17,710 nucleotides of DNA from Kiritimatiellia bacterium (GCA_017405115.1 JAFRBA010000135.1:1-17710); one strand, 5' to 3'; positions 6,703 to 15,806 are shown, counted from the stretch's first letter. Made by a program: numbers and translations. Notes: a model not told the origin generated them from the letters alone.

Positions 6703-9521
6703 CACTTGCCCCCCTGTGACTTCAGCAGAAGCGCACGGGCCTCCTCGCGCAGGGCGTCGACCACCTTCGCGTCGCGCGGCTTCTCGTCGATAACCACGCG
6801 CGGCGCGCGGGCGAGGAACGCCGCAACCTCCGGGTCGTCCGTCTTGAGGGCGCGCAGTGCGTCAAGATAGCGTATGTCCGTCACGCCCTCGCGGTAGGCC
6901 ATGAAGCGGATGGAAGGGACGGGGCGCTCGTACATGCGGTAGATTATCTCGCCGTACGTTGGCACCTTGAAGTCCCTGGCCCCCACGCCTCCGTTCCAGG
7001 CGCAGAGCGTGAAGAGCGCGTTGCCCTTGAACCCGTAGCGTTCCGCCACCCAGGGGTGCTGACGGTAGTAGGTGTGGAGGTCGAGCGACATGGACGTCTC
7101 GCAAGAGTAGTGGTAGACCGTCTTACCCATCGACATCAGCTTCTGTATGACTTCCTTGTTGCGCTGCGGATTGTCGACGTAGCCATGCCGCCACATCACG
7201 AACACGTCGCAGTTCTCGGCGATCTTCATGATCTTCTCCGTCGGGATTATCTGCCCGCCCAGCGTCACGCCGAGACGCAGCCTCGGCTCCGCCTTCTTGG
7301 ATATCCGGCAGGCCTCGGCTATCTCGTCGGCGCGGTCCGTCAGGGTCTCGTCGTCGACCTCGACGTAGTACTCGTCGTCCCTGACGCCCATGGAGGCCAT
7401 CTCGCGCCGTATCGTCCTTACGTAGTCGGCCCACGTCGCCGTTACGTTCACCTTTTTGAGTCGGGGCACATGGAAAGTCTTGAACACATGGTAGGCTGAA
7501 TAGACGAGCATATAGAGGGGGCGCACGCCGTAGCGCGCCGCGCGGCGGGTGTCGTCGCGGATGTCCTGCCGGGTCTTCTCGACCATCCCTGTCGGCGATA
7601 TCTCCCAGTTGGACAGCTGCATCCGGCGACCGCCGGCCGCGAACACGAGGTCGTATTCCTCGTCGCTCCAGGCGCGGTTGTAGAACTCGCTCGGCGTCGC
7701 CGCGACCGGCAGTTCGATCGGATCGACCGTTAACGTGAATGGAATGGTCTTCATCTCACCTTCGTACGGGAACTCCCCGCCCTTGCTCCGTACCCACGCG
7801 CCCTTCTCGCACAGCGGAACCACCTTGAGCCGCCCCTTGTACGTACCAGGCTTTACGCCCGTCGTGTCGAAGTCGAACCACACGAACCCCGCCTCCTTCG
7901 GAGCGACCGTGATCGAGCAGATCTGGTTGGCCTCCGGGAGCGGATCGAAGCGCAGCGTCGGATCGTCGGCATACGTGTCGCGCACCTTGACCGCCTGCCG
8001 GACCTTCAGGTTCTCCTGCGGAAAGCCGTCGAGGCCGCGCTTGCCGACGTACGGCTTCTCCAGCGTTTCGAGAAACACCATGTAGTCCTCGCTGCGGTCG
8101 GTCAGGTTAGCAATGGCGACGGGGACCGGCTTGGGTTCGTTCACGGCAGCCCGGACCGAAATCGACTCGACAGGGTCGAATATCTCCTCCGGCAGGCAGG
8201 GAACAGTCCAGTCGCCAGTGACGGGAACTACCGCCACCGAGAACTTGCTCTTCGCGAACTTCTCGAACTTCGCCTTCAGCCGCGCCGTCTCGATCGCGAT
8301 ACACGCCTTACGATACCCGGCGACGCTGGATGCCTCCCTCTCGACTCCGAACTCGCGCTTGAGGGCCGCCGCAGGCGACCCGAACAGCAGATAGCCGAAC
8401 CTGTCCGGCTCGCGGAACTCCCCTCTCACCCTGCACCAGACGTCGTTGGCATTCGCATTCTTGCGAAACCGGGTGACGTTGAGGCGCAGCCACTCGCCAT
8501 CGGCCGGCGGACGCTCCAGCCCCAGCAGACGGAACGGGATGCGGGCCTTCGCGCCCCAGACGTCATTCTGCGCGGCCGTCTCCACCGACCAGTCGTCAGA
8601 CTCCACCCCGCCACTTCCTAAATCTGTGTAGCGCGCCCCCGCTTCGTTGAAGGCGAACTGCGAGATCTTGCCGTTGGGCAGCGAGAAAAACACTTCGACA
8701 GCGTCGCCGGACCAGGGCTTCGTTGCGTCGCCACGCACATGACCCTTCGCGTCCGCCCCGATCTTGAACTTAAGCAGCAGGCTGTCGCCGTCGACTGCGG
8801 CGGACATCGACATGGGCGACTCTGCCGGCGTCCACTGCCTGAAGAAGAGGAAGTCGTCCACCCACAGGCCGTCCGACGCAGAGAACACCTTGCGCGGCTC
8901 GACCGAATCATCCACAGGCGCGGCGACGCCGAGGTTCTTTTTGCCGAGCGTGAGGGAGACGTTGTCCACGAGGAACCAGTCCCCGACGGAAGGGTTGCCC
9001 TCCTTCAACACGCCTGTGTCGCCCCAGATCGAAAAGGCAATAGCCGCGCGGCGCGCCTTCTCTGGCGCCTTGAACTTCGCGCGGTACGTTTTCCACTCGG
9101 CCGTGCTTTTCGGATTGGGCTTCACAAGCGATATGACCTGCCGGTCCTTGTAGAAGTCGTCGCCTGTCCACACCCAAACGGACAGGCCGACCTTGACGCC
9201 GTTGCCGCGCAGGTCAAACGAGACATCATACGACTTACCTGGCTCGACTTCTTCGCCGGGCAGCTTGGGATCGCCGCCAATCAACGCGGCACCTGTCCAG
9301 CTGACAGTCCCCTTCGCCTTGTCCTTGTACTCCCGCGACACCTCGACGCGGAGACACTTGTTCCAGTTGCGGTCCTCGGTGAAGAGCGACAGCTGCACGC
9401 CGTCCACCGCACGGCAGCAACGCGGCAGCTTGTCGTCCGCCGTCTTGAAGTCGAGCTGCATCGCAAAAGCCGGGCGGACCAGCGCGAGGACGGTCAGCGC
9501 GAACGGAAAAAACGCTTTCAT
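6702..9521 (-). CDS. Exported multidomain DUF4091/GH123-like protein with two carbohydrate-binding-like domains
   Basis: 939 residues from ATG 9521, which has AAAGGA 6 nt upstream. An in-frame ATG at 9536, directly after the fucosidase stop, adds five residues and is an alternative. Residues 1-20 form a signal peptide (FALTVLALVRPAFA). Residues 22-192 look like a jelly-roll binding domain. Residues 215-382 resemble a CBM9/DOMON-type sandwich (WVDDFLFFRQW ... WSGDAVEVFF ... FGYLLFG). A helical linker and a beta domain follow, then a TIM-barrel region from about 605. The barrel has EVDDETLTD (721-729), in the position of the Asp-Glu pair used by GH123 beta-N-acetylgalactosaminidases, and ends with PSIRFMAYREGVTDIRYLDA (869-888), the DUF4091 signature. 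It probably attacks an exo- or endo-linked amino sugar or related unit, but activity is inferred. The stop overlaps the GRE start by one base. Confidence 0.78.
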   Translation of the reverse strand: MKAFFPFALTVLALVRPAFAMQLDFKTADDKLPRCCRAVDGVQLSLFTEDRNWNKCLRVEVSREYKDKAKGTVSWTGAALIGGDPKLPGEEVEPGKSYDVSFDLRGNGVKVGLSVWVWTGDDFYKDRQVISLVKPNPKSTAEWKTYRAKFKAPEKARRAAIAFSIWGDTGVLKEGNPSVGDWFLVDNVSLTLGKKNLGVAAPVDDSVEPRKVFSASDGLWVDDFLFFRQWTPAESPMSMSAAVDGDSLLLKFKIGADAKGHVRGDATKPWSGDAVEVFFSLPNGKISQFAFNEAGARYTDLGSGGVESDDWSVETAAQNDVWGAKARIPFRLLGLERPPADGEWLRLNVTRFRKNANANDVWCRVRGEFREPDRFGYLLFGSPAAALKREFGVEREASSVAGYRKACIAIETARLKAKFEKFAKSKFSVAVVPVTGDWTVPCLPEEIFDPVESISVRAAVNEPKPVPVAIANLTDRSEDYMVFLETLEKPYVGKRGLDGFPQENLKVRQAVKVRDTYADDPTLRFDPLPEANQICSITVAPKEAGFVWFDFDTTGVKPGTYKGRLKVVPLCEKGAWVRSKGGEFPYEGEMKTIPFTLTVDPIELPVAATPSEFYNRAWSDEEYDLVFAAGGRRMQLSNWEISPTGMVEKTRQDIRDDTRRAARYGVRPLYMLVYSAYHVFKTFHVPRLKKVNVTATWADYVRTIRREMASMGVRDDEYYVEVDDETLTDRADEIAEACRISKKAEPRLRLGVTLGGQIIPTEKIMKIAENCDVFVMWRHGYVDNPQRNKEVIQKLMSMGKTVYHYSCETSMSLDLHTYYRQHPWVAERYGFKGNALFTLCAWNGGVGARDFKVPTYGEIIYRMYERPVPSIRFMAYREGVTDIRYLDALRALKTDDPEVAAFLARAPRVVIDEKPRDAKVVDALREEARALLLKSQGGK

Positions 9522-9537
9522 GGTCATTCCTTTCATG

Positions 9538-11454
9538 TTACATATTCCTTTTCGCCTTGACCGACAGCCCTTGCTCGGAGAGCGTCTCGTCGAAGTCCCC
9601 GGGGACGATGAAGCTGTCCGACCCAAGTGTGAACTTGCCGGACTCCAGCGTGTTCATATCCATATTCGTGGTCCGCGTCAATATCCTGTATACGCCTTTG
9701 AGCACTCCGTCGCCGGGCTTTCCGGCCTCGTCTGCGGCAATCATGAGGTTTCCGTCCGATACCGTGAGCCGATATCCGTTCGGACCGAGCTTCGCATAAT
9801 CGGTTCCGGGCAGAAGAGTGTCGGTGAACCGGGTCCGTCCGAGGAATATCCCCTTGCGACCGGGCTTCAGCGCCTGCGCGTCGGTGACTATTGAAAGCTC
9901 GGTTCCGGTGAGCTTCTTGAGAAGCCTCCTCAGTTCCTCCGCGGCGAACATCTCCCTCTTGCCCGCATTCTCGCGCACGACGATCGAGAAGACGTAGTTG
10001 CCCATGGGGTCGTGCTCAACGAGGTCCGTCCCCCCCGGCGGCACGAAGGTGGCGTTGGCGATGTCGGCAAGGAGACCGTCGTCGACGTCGTAGAGCCGGC
10101 ACTTTACGTCGTATGGCGTTCCGGTCGACTTCGTGGTCACCAGGCGAATGCGTCCGCCGGAAATGCGCCTGCCCAGCAGGCGGATGCGCTTGACGCCGAT
10201 GCTCTCGCCCTTCGCCAGCAGCTCCGACTTGCCGTCGGCGCCGTCTGTCCAAAGCTCCCACCCGTCGATGCGCTCGCCGCCACGGAGGTCTTCGCGGAGC
10301 AGTACGACGTTGAACGGATTGGCGGACTCCAGCGTTCCGCCTCCAGCCGGGAACACGCCAGTGGCGGCGCATGCCGAGAAAAACTTCCTGCGCAGCGCCC
10401 CGAACTTCTTCAGCTCTGTGATGTTGTCGGGTGCCATCGAACCGTCCGCCCGCGGCGCCAGGCCAATCTCCATCAGCCCGCCGTGTCCGACGCTATTGAG
10501 GTATATCTTCATGAGGAACTCGGCCGAGCGGGATATCCCGGCGTATTCCGGATGGTAGAACCAGTCGGGGTTCTGCGGGAAGTCGCACCCAGGAACGACG
10601 AAGAGTGGTCCGTCCGCCGTGCCCTTGTACAAGGCCATCCTGCCGAGCTTCTTCCTCTCGGCGGACGGCAGAAGCCCGCATCTCGCCTCCGGATCGCAGA
10701 ACCCGTCTTCGAGGCCAGGATAGCGGAAATTGCTGACGCCGTCGCCGCCACCGAGGCAAACGAAGCCGGGGTTCCATTCCTTCAGCCGCTTCGTGAGCGC
10801 CGGGAAGTCGTAGTAGTCGGGGCCGGATATCCTGCGCTTCTCCCTCGCCCCGCCATAGTACCCGTCGCCCCCGTTGGCGCCGTCGAACCAGCCCTGGTAA
10901 AGCCTGCCGTATGCGCCGGAGGCGATCTCTCGCCACTGTTCGTGGTATATCTCGCGGTAGCGGTCGGTGCCGTAGTGGGCGTTGTTGCGGTCCCACGGCG
11001 AGATGTACACGCCGAACCTCATGCCCTGCCTGCGGCAGGCGTCGGCGAACTCGCGCACAATGTCCCCCTTGCCCCCCTTCCACGGCGACTTGGAGATGTT
11101 GTACTCCGTCGTCTTCGTCGGCCACAGGCAGAAGCCCTCATGGTGCTTGGCGACAAGTGTGAACCCCTGGAGCCCCGCTTCCTTGCAGACCGCGACAATG
11201 GCGTCGGCGTCGAGGTTCGTCGGGTTGAACAGCGCGGGATCCTCGTCCCCGTAGCCCCACCTGCGGTTCGCAACCGTCGCCGGACCGAAGTGCAGAAGCG
11301 CGTCCGTGTCAAGCTCCACATCGAAGCGCGCCAGCATCTCCGGAATCGGCAGCGGCCGCGCGGCGATGGAATCGCCGACGGCAATTGCAGCGACGACGGC
11401 AAAGACAACGAATGCGACGCCCCTCTTGCAGAGCCTATCATACATGCCATCCAT
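9538..11454 (-). CDS. Exported GH29 (B-type) alpha-L-fucosidase with extra C-terminal domain
   Basis: 638 residues. ATG 11454 follows AAGGAA by 8 nt and lies 21 nt after the surface protein's stop. Residues 10-32 form a signal peptide. The GH29 barrel shows LLHFG (53-57), VAKHHEGFCLWPTK (101-114), YNISKSPWKGGKGDIV (118-133), FGVYISPWDRN (147-157) and the nucleophile motif GWFDGANG with D191. These are the features of the B group, which usually cleaves alpha-1,3/1,4-linked fucose such as in Lewis-type structures; that specificity is inferred. The acid/base was not identified. Residues from about 497 (MFAAEELRRLLKKLTGTEL, IFLGRT, GYRLTVSDGNLMIAA, GVLKGVYRIL) match the small alpha/beta domain normally found at the N-terminus of GH67, GH20 or GH89-type enzymes. 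Here it is C-terminal and has no catalytic module after it. Confidence 0.9.
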   Translation of the reverse strand: MDGMYDRLCKRGVAFVVFAVVAAIAVGDSIAARPLPIPEMLARFDVELDTDALLHFGPATVANRRWGYGDEDPALFNPTNLDADAIVAVCKEAGLQGFTLVAKHHEGFCLWPTKTTEYNISKSPWKGGKGDIVREFADACRRQGMRFGVYISPWDRNNAHYGTDRYREIYHEQWREIASGAYGRLYQGWFDGANGGDGYYGGAREKRRISGPDYYDFPALTKRLKEWNPGFVCLGGGDGVSNFRYPGLEDGFCDPEARCGLLPSAERKKLGRMALYKGTADGPLFVVPGCDFPQNPDWFYHPEYAGISRSAEFLMKIYLNSVGHGGLMEIGLAPRADGSMAPDNITELKKFGALRRKFFSACAATGVFPAGGGTLESANPFNVVLLREDLRGGERIDGWELWTDGADGKSELLAKGESIGVKRIRLLGRRISGGRIRLVTTKSTGTPYDVKCRLYDVDDGLLADIANATFVPPGGTDLVEHDPMGNYVFSIVVRENAGKREMFAAEELRRLLKKLTGTELSIVTDAQALKPGRKGIFLGRTRFTDTLLPGTDYAKLGPNGYRLTVSDGNLMIAADEAGKPGDGVLKGVYRILTRTTNMDMNTLESGKFTLGSDSFIVPGDFDETLSEQGLSVKAKRNM

Positions 11455-11475
11455 CTGCTTCTTTCCTTTCCCTTG

Positions 11476-14400
11476 CTACTTCACAATCATGATGACGCCC
11501 GGCTTCGCATAGCCGAGGGTCGCCCTGTACGCCTCGACCGAGACGCCGTAGTTCTTCGCCTTGCGCGCCGGCAGCTCGACGGACGCAAAACCGCCGACAA
11601 GTCCGCCAACGCTCTGCAGAAACGACGCAGGAGGGAAATCGACAGGGTCGCCAACCTGCACGACGCGAAGATCGATCTGGGCCAGCGACAACGCCTCAGG
11701 AACGACAACCTTGTCAACCTGCCCGTTCTTCGTGTCGATCGTCAGCGTGGCCCCGTCGAGGACCGGCTGCTCCGCAAATGTCAGGGTGCCGACAGAGCTG
11801 GGGCCGGACGGGTTGATCTCGTCTGTCACGGTGAGCGTTCCGCCCGAGACCGTGCCGCCGCCCCACACGGCCGAGATCGTCTTATCGCCAGAAAGCTCCA
11901 GGCTGCCGTCCACTACGATTGCCTCCTTGATCGTGGAGGCCGCGACATCGGAAGCCGAAAGCGCATAGCCGGTCGTAAGACGCAGTACGGAGCCTTTCGC
12001 GAGAGTCTTCACCGGCAGCGCGTCGAAAGAATGTCCGCCGAACGTAACTGGCGCACCGGCGACCTCGATCGCGCCGACACCCTTTACGTAGTTGGTGAAT
12101 GTCGTCGGTTCGTCGTTGACGAAGCGGAGGGTGCCGTTCACAAGCCACACCTCGCCGGGCCCCATGGAGTCGCCGCGCGCGACTTCGAGGTTCGACTGGA
12201 TGACATCCGTGCCATTTGAGTAGGTGTTGACGCCCGTCAGGCGGATTACGCCCTTGGAGTAGGCAAGTTCCAACTTGCCGCCCGAAATCGTGCCGGATAC
12301 GACTCCGGTGACCGCCTCGTTGGTGGACGCGCTCAGCCGCGCAACGTAGCCGATGTCAACATTGCCCGCCACCTCGCCGTCGGCGGTGAACTGCATCGAG
12401 AAGCCGAGGTCGCCCGCACGGTGGAAAGGCGTCATGCGGACGCCCCTGCCAGAGAGGTGGAAGTTGTTGCTCCACACTGCCCCCTTCCTGTTGAAGCGGA
12501 TGCCGCCGGCGTACTTGTCGCCGCCGGTCGCATAGACGTCGCCCGTCGAGAAGCACTGCGAGTGCTCCGCCTGGACGATTGCCGAGCTGATGCGCGTCAC
12601 GCCTGAGTATGTGTTCGCCCGGTCAAGGCGCACCCCGCGCCAGCCGCGCATCTCGATCTCTGGAATGCCCACCACGGAAAGCCCGTCCGCCGCGACAATC
12701 GGAACTGAGATGAACGACGCGCACATAGTCTCTTCGTTCGGACGCGCGCTGCACACTATCAGCGCGGGGGACGTGCCGAAGCTGAGCGTCGCGCCGGCTC
12801 CGCCGGAAATGCCGCCGCTCGAAAGATGGCATATTGCTGCATCCGTCCCGTTGCCGAGAGTCAGCGAGGAGCCATTCCCAAGCGTCAGCGAACAACTGCC
12901 GGAAGGCGAGGTGAGCATGTCGGCTACCGCCGCCACTCCGTCGTCGACCGTCGGGAACCTCGTCGCGATGTCGACTATCCTGCCGCTGCCAAAGGAGGAC
13001 GCGAAACCGGTCAGGTTGGTGAAGCCGTTCTCGGCGCTGTACCCCATCGGGCACGGGTTGTAGATGTCCTGGGCGCCGAAAACGGGCAGGTTGACACGCC
13101 CGTTGGCCAGCACCTGAGGAGGCGTCGCGAGCTTGACAGTGGAAGAGCCGGCGCCAAACCCGCCTTTGTCATGAAGGAAAAGCGCGCTGCCCGAAGCAAA
13201 CTCCAGATTGTCGATCGTCACCGCGACGGGAGAACTGTCCGTCTGGTCGCGACTGACCAAAAGCGCCGCGCCATCCACTGAAAGCCTCTTGCCTGCACCA
13301 TGCGGGCGGAACGAAAACGGCGCTTCTCGGCCTCTGAGCTTCAGCGCGTGGTTCCTCAGCACCGTGTCGCCAGAGCCGAAGAACGAGTTGTCGGCCGCCA
13401 GCTCGGCGTTCGTCGCGACGATTGAAGTGCCGCCCTCGCCGACGAACGACCCCGTGATCTGCATGGGATAGCGGTACTGGAAGCACATGGTGCCCCTTTG
13501 GCGCAGGCCGCCGTCCACTCCGGCGCAGTCGGGGTCATGCACGAACGGGCGGTTGATCAGTATCGGAGTCGACTCGTGCTTCTGGGTGCCGATGACGATG
13601 ACGCCATCGGTCAACCAGGCGCCGCCGGCGCCCACCCGAAGCGCAAGCCTGTCCGTGTCTTCGAACAAGTCCTGCTTGACGTTGCTAACCTGGTCCACAT
13701 CCTTGCGGGAGGCGACAATCTCACCCCCGTTCATGTGGAACACCGTCGGATCCGCCGCGGTAGACTCGTCGACCGGCTTGTACGGCGTACTCCACTGGAT
13801 GTGGAAACGCCCCCCGTTCAGCACCATGTGGCGCGCGCCCCAGTCGCCGTTGTTGAGGGCGTAGAAGTCGCCGCCGTTCAGCACCATGGTTCCAGTGCCG
13901 TTGTGGCTGCCTCTTATCAGCGCACTATGCGGTAGAGGAATCCCCTGAAACGCCGCGTCTATGTACGTCGCCGTCTCGTACGGACGCGAATACTCGCCGC
14001 CGTTCAGCGTCAGGGTCAGGTTCGCCGAGTCAAAGTCGAAAACCGGTACAGACGCTATAAAGTGCCCCGAGTTGACGGTCAGGTCGGCCGTGATTCTGAC
14101 ACCATCGCCTCGCGTGCTCAGCTCGCCTATAGTCAGCGGCGTCTCCACGGATACCTGCTTGGACCCTATGACACGTCCCGGGAACGTTGTGCCGGACACA
14201 TTGTGGAACACCACCTTGCCGCCAACCGTGTCAATGGCGGAAATGGTGGAGAAATCGAAGGCCGAGCTATCTCCAAGCGTGATCGTCTGGGTTGCGCCAT
14301 CGTCCTTGCCTCCAAGGGCGCCGAGCGTGCCGCCAATCTGGATCTGGTCGCCGGTCAGGGTAACGTCGTATCCGCCGATGTAGAGGCTGCCGGAACCCGC

Positions 14401-15516
14401 CGCTCTGATGTTCGGCATGTGTGCAGACGCTATGCGCGTCAGGAGAGTGACGGGGCGGCCTGCCAAGTCCTCCAGCCAGAGAGGATGCCGCGCATACCCC
14501 TTCAGCGTCGTGCTCTGGTTCTCGCAGGCGACCTTGAACGTCCCCACCCCAGGCGCGAAGCGAAGCCAGCAGTTTGTGGGATGCTGGAGCGAGGGGTCGG
14601 AAAGGGAGCTGTCGTAAGACCACTCGATGGTCCCCTTCAAACGCGCAAGCGCCTCCGTCGAGCTGACGATGAAACCGAACTCCTCCTCGGTCGTCGCGCG
14701 AACGTTCGTCCCTCCGTAGCGCAAGACCTTCAACTGGGCGTCGACGAACTTCCCGTCAAACGCATAAGGTCCGCCGTGCAGCGTCATGGTCAGATATGCG
14801 TCGCTCGTCGTGACGCTGTTGGTAACGATTCCGCGGCCAGTCACCCCAGCTATAGTCTGGATATTGCCGTTCAGGTCGAAAACGCCGTTCCCCTCGACCA
14901 CCACTGGCGAACGGTCGTTCAGGGCGTTCTTGTTAAGTGGGCGAAACGTCGCGCCATCCCCGATGACCAGACTCCCATTTCCCGAGATCAACGAGGTGTC
15001 CCCACCTTTCATCGCCTCTAAAACGCCAGCCTCGACCCGGATTGAGTCGTTGTTGATGAACCCGACGTTTGACGTCATCCTTCCGCCGCCCTTCTTCACG
15101 TAGGCTCTGGGCGAAGCGCCGGAGAAAGAGCCGTACACCGGCACATTAGCCGTCATGCTCGCCCCTTCATTGATGTCAATCACGACCTCGCGCGTCCCGT
15201 TGTCCACGATTATGAGGCGTGCGTTGGAGGGGGCGGATGCGCCTTTCGTCAACGTAACGTCGCCAGACAACACACATATCGCACCGGCCCAGACCTTACC
15301 GCCGTCATGGGTTATGATGACCGGCGTCGCATCGCCGTCGAAAATCAGCCTGTGGCCAGTTCCTGGCGTCGCGGCCGGAGACCAGTTCGCGGCAGCGTTG
15401 AAATCCGCACCGGCCCCTCCGACCCACGTTAGATCCGTCAACTGAACCGCGCCGGCAGCGGACAGAGCGCCCGCGACGGCGGCCAGACAAAGAACATGTC
15501 GTTTGATTGCCTTCAT
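11476..15516 (-). CDS. Large exported beta-strand-repeat (PATR-type) surface protein
   Basis: 1346 residues, first gene of the cluster. ATG 15516 follows AGGAG by 9 nt. Residues 1-22 form a signal peptide (HVLCLAAVAGALSAAGA). The mature start, LTDLTWVGGAGADFNAAANW, is the usual opening of autotransporter-associated beta-strand-repeat proteins in Verrucomicrobia and relatives. The body is a long Gly/Asn/Thr-rich solenoid with recurring LNGGE, MVLNGGDF, MVLNGGRF and HMNGGEI steps, and a PATR-like unit GVNTYSNGTDVIQSNLEV in the C-terminal third. I see no beta-barrel, PEP-CTERM, LPXTG or other anchor at the end (it closes KPGVIMIVK), so how it is retained is unknown. No catalytic domain is evident. 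Its place at the head of the operon suggests a substrate-binding or adhesion role for the enzymes that follow; this is inference. Confidence 0.8.
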   Translation of the reverse strand: MKAIKRHVLCLAAVAGALSAAGAVQLTDLTWVGGAGADFNAAANWSPAATPGTGHRLIFDGDATPVIITHDGGKVWAGAICVLSGDVTLTKGASAPSNARLIIVDNGTREVVIDINEGASMTANVPVYGSFSGASPRAYVKKGGGRMTSNVGFINNDSIRVEAGVLEAMKGGDTSLISGNGSLVIGDGATFRPLNKNALNDRSPVVVEGNGVFDLNGNIQTIAGVTGRGIVTNSVTTSDAYLTMTLHGGPYAFDGKFVDAQLKVLRYGGTNVRATTEEEFGFIVSSTEALARLKGTIEWSYDSSLSDPSLQHPTNCWLRFAPGVGTFKVACENQSTTLKGYARHPLWLEDLAGRPVTLLTRIASAHMPNIRAAGSGSLYIGGYDVTLTGDQIQIGGTLGALGGKDDGATQTITLGDSSAFDFSTISAIDTVGGKVVFHNVSGTTFPGRVIGSKQVSVETPLTIGELSTRGDGVRITADLTVNSGHFIASVPVFDFDSANLTLTLNGGEYSRPYETATYIDAAFQGIPLPHSALIRGSHNGTGTMVLNGGDFYALNNGDWGARHMVLNGGRFHIQWSTPYKPVDESTAADPTVFHMNGGEIVASRKDVDQVSNVKQDLFEDTDRLALRVGAGGAWLTDGVIVIGTQKHESTPILINRPFVHDPDCAGVDGGLRQRGTMCFQYRYPMQITGSFVGEGGTSIVATNAELAADNSFFGSGDTVLRNHALKLRGREAPFSFRPHGAGKRLSVDGAALLVSRDQTDSSPVAVTIDNLEFASGSALFLHDKGGFGAGSSTVKLATPPQVLANGRVNLPVFGAQDIYNPCPMGYSAENGFTNLTGFASSFGSGRIVDIATRFPTVDDGVAAVADMLTSPSGSCSLTLGNGSSLTLGNGTDAAICHLSSGGISGGAGATLSFGTSPALIVCSARPNEETMCASFISVPIVAADGLSVVGIPEIEMRGWRGVRLDRANTYSGVTRISSAIVQAEHSQCFSTGDVYATGGDKYAGGIRFNRKGAVWSNNFHLSGRGVRMTPFHRAGDLGFSMQFTADGEVAGNVDIGYVARLSASTNEAVTGVVSGTISGGKLELAYSKGVIRLTGVNTYSNGTDVIQSNLEVARGDSMGPGEVWLVNGTLRFVNDEPTTFTNYVKGVGAIEVAGAPVTFGGHSFDALPVKTLAKGSVLRLTTGYALSASDVAASTIKEAIVVDGSLELSGDKTISAVWGGGTVSGGTLTVTDEINPSGPSSVGTLTFAEQPVLDGATLTIDTKNGQVDKVVVPEALSLAQIDLRVVQVGDPVDFPPASFLQSVGGLVGGFASVELPARKAKNYGVSVEAYRATLGYAKPGVIMIVK

Positions 15517-15571
15517 TTCTTACTGCTCCTCTTTTGCATGGCGAACACTTTCGCCTTTTCCGATGGTGGAT

Positions 15572-15600
15572 ATTATCTCAAAAATGTCGCGCTCTGTCTT
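15572..15600 (-). promoter_or_regulatory. Possible sigma70-type promoter of the glycan operon
   Basis: On the minus strand, AAGACA (15600-15595) and GATAAT (15577-15572) are 17 bp apart. They match the consensus at 4 of 6 and 5 of 6 positions. Transcription would start near 15565, leaving a leader of about 50 nt before ATG 15516. It overlaps the region of the opposing promoter at 15599, as expected for a shared control region between regulator and operon. Prediction by eye only. Confidence 0.35.
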
Positions 15601-15628
15601 GCACAATACGGCAAAAAAATTGTATAAT
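15599..15628 (+). promoter_or_regulatory. Promoter upstream of the regulator-like leader
   Basis: A perfect TATAAT lies at 15623-15628, with a weak TTGCAC 18 bp upstream at 15599-15604. Start of transcription would be near 15635, 20 nt before the ATG of the 31-codon scrap at 15655. The site may originally have driven a full regulator gene. Confidence 0.45.
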
Positions 15629-15654
15629 TCGTTGCCAACACACGGAGAATACAA

Positions 15655-15750
15655 ATGACACTCGCCGAAAGAAAGAGACTGCACAGCCGATTGCCAATGC
15701 AGTCAACCGAATTATTGAACTTCGCCATTGACGTCCACAGCGAAGTGTGA
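15655..15750 (+). pseudogene. 31-codon remnant repeating the start of the AraC-type regulator
   Basis: ATG 15655 has GGAG 7 nt upstream and the frame ends at TGA 15748-15750. It reads MTLAERKRLHS and then diverges. The downstream regulator starts M(TTG)TFAERKRLHR, so the first ten codons are nearly the same and 23 bp are identical in DNA. After codon 10 there is no likeness. This could be the stump of a regulator gene broken when the toxin-antitoxin genes arrived, or a decayed paralogue, or a short leader peptide. The good promoter and ribosome site suggest it is still transcribed and translated. Confidence 0.5.
15662..15684 (+). repeat. 23-bp direct repeat, left copy
   Basis: Identical base for base to 16504-16526, in the same orientation and 842 bp away. 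It encodes the AERKRLH segment in the remnant at 15655. The pair brackets both toxin-antitoxin genes. Confidence 0.9.
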
Positions 15751-15756
15751 TATCCT
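15728..15756 (+). promoter_or_regulatory. Likely promoter of the toxin-antitoxin operon
   Basis: TTGACG at 15728-15733 and TATCCT at 15751-15756 are exactly 17 bp apart. The predicted start near 15763 leaves a leader of about 45 nt before ATG 15807. The -35 box lies inside the 31-codon remnant. Such promoters are normally repressed by the antitoxin, but I see no clear operator palindrome. Confidence 0.45.
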
Positions 15757-15806
15757 AACCATAGTTTCATTGCAAAACCATCAAGACGGAAACGGAGAAA
15801 CGACAC

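Noticed and set aside
5470..6870. Plus-strand open frame of 466 codons opposite the GRE
   Set aside because: It spans the GRE-DUF4091 gene junction on the other strand, has shadow-frame composition and no ribosome site or domain.
10012..12219. Long plus-strand open frame (735 codons) opposite the fucosidase and surface protein
   Set aside because: It is antisense to two well-supported genes, rich in Arg, Ala and Val as expected from a GC-rich shadow frame, and has no recognisable domain.
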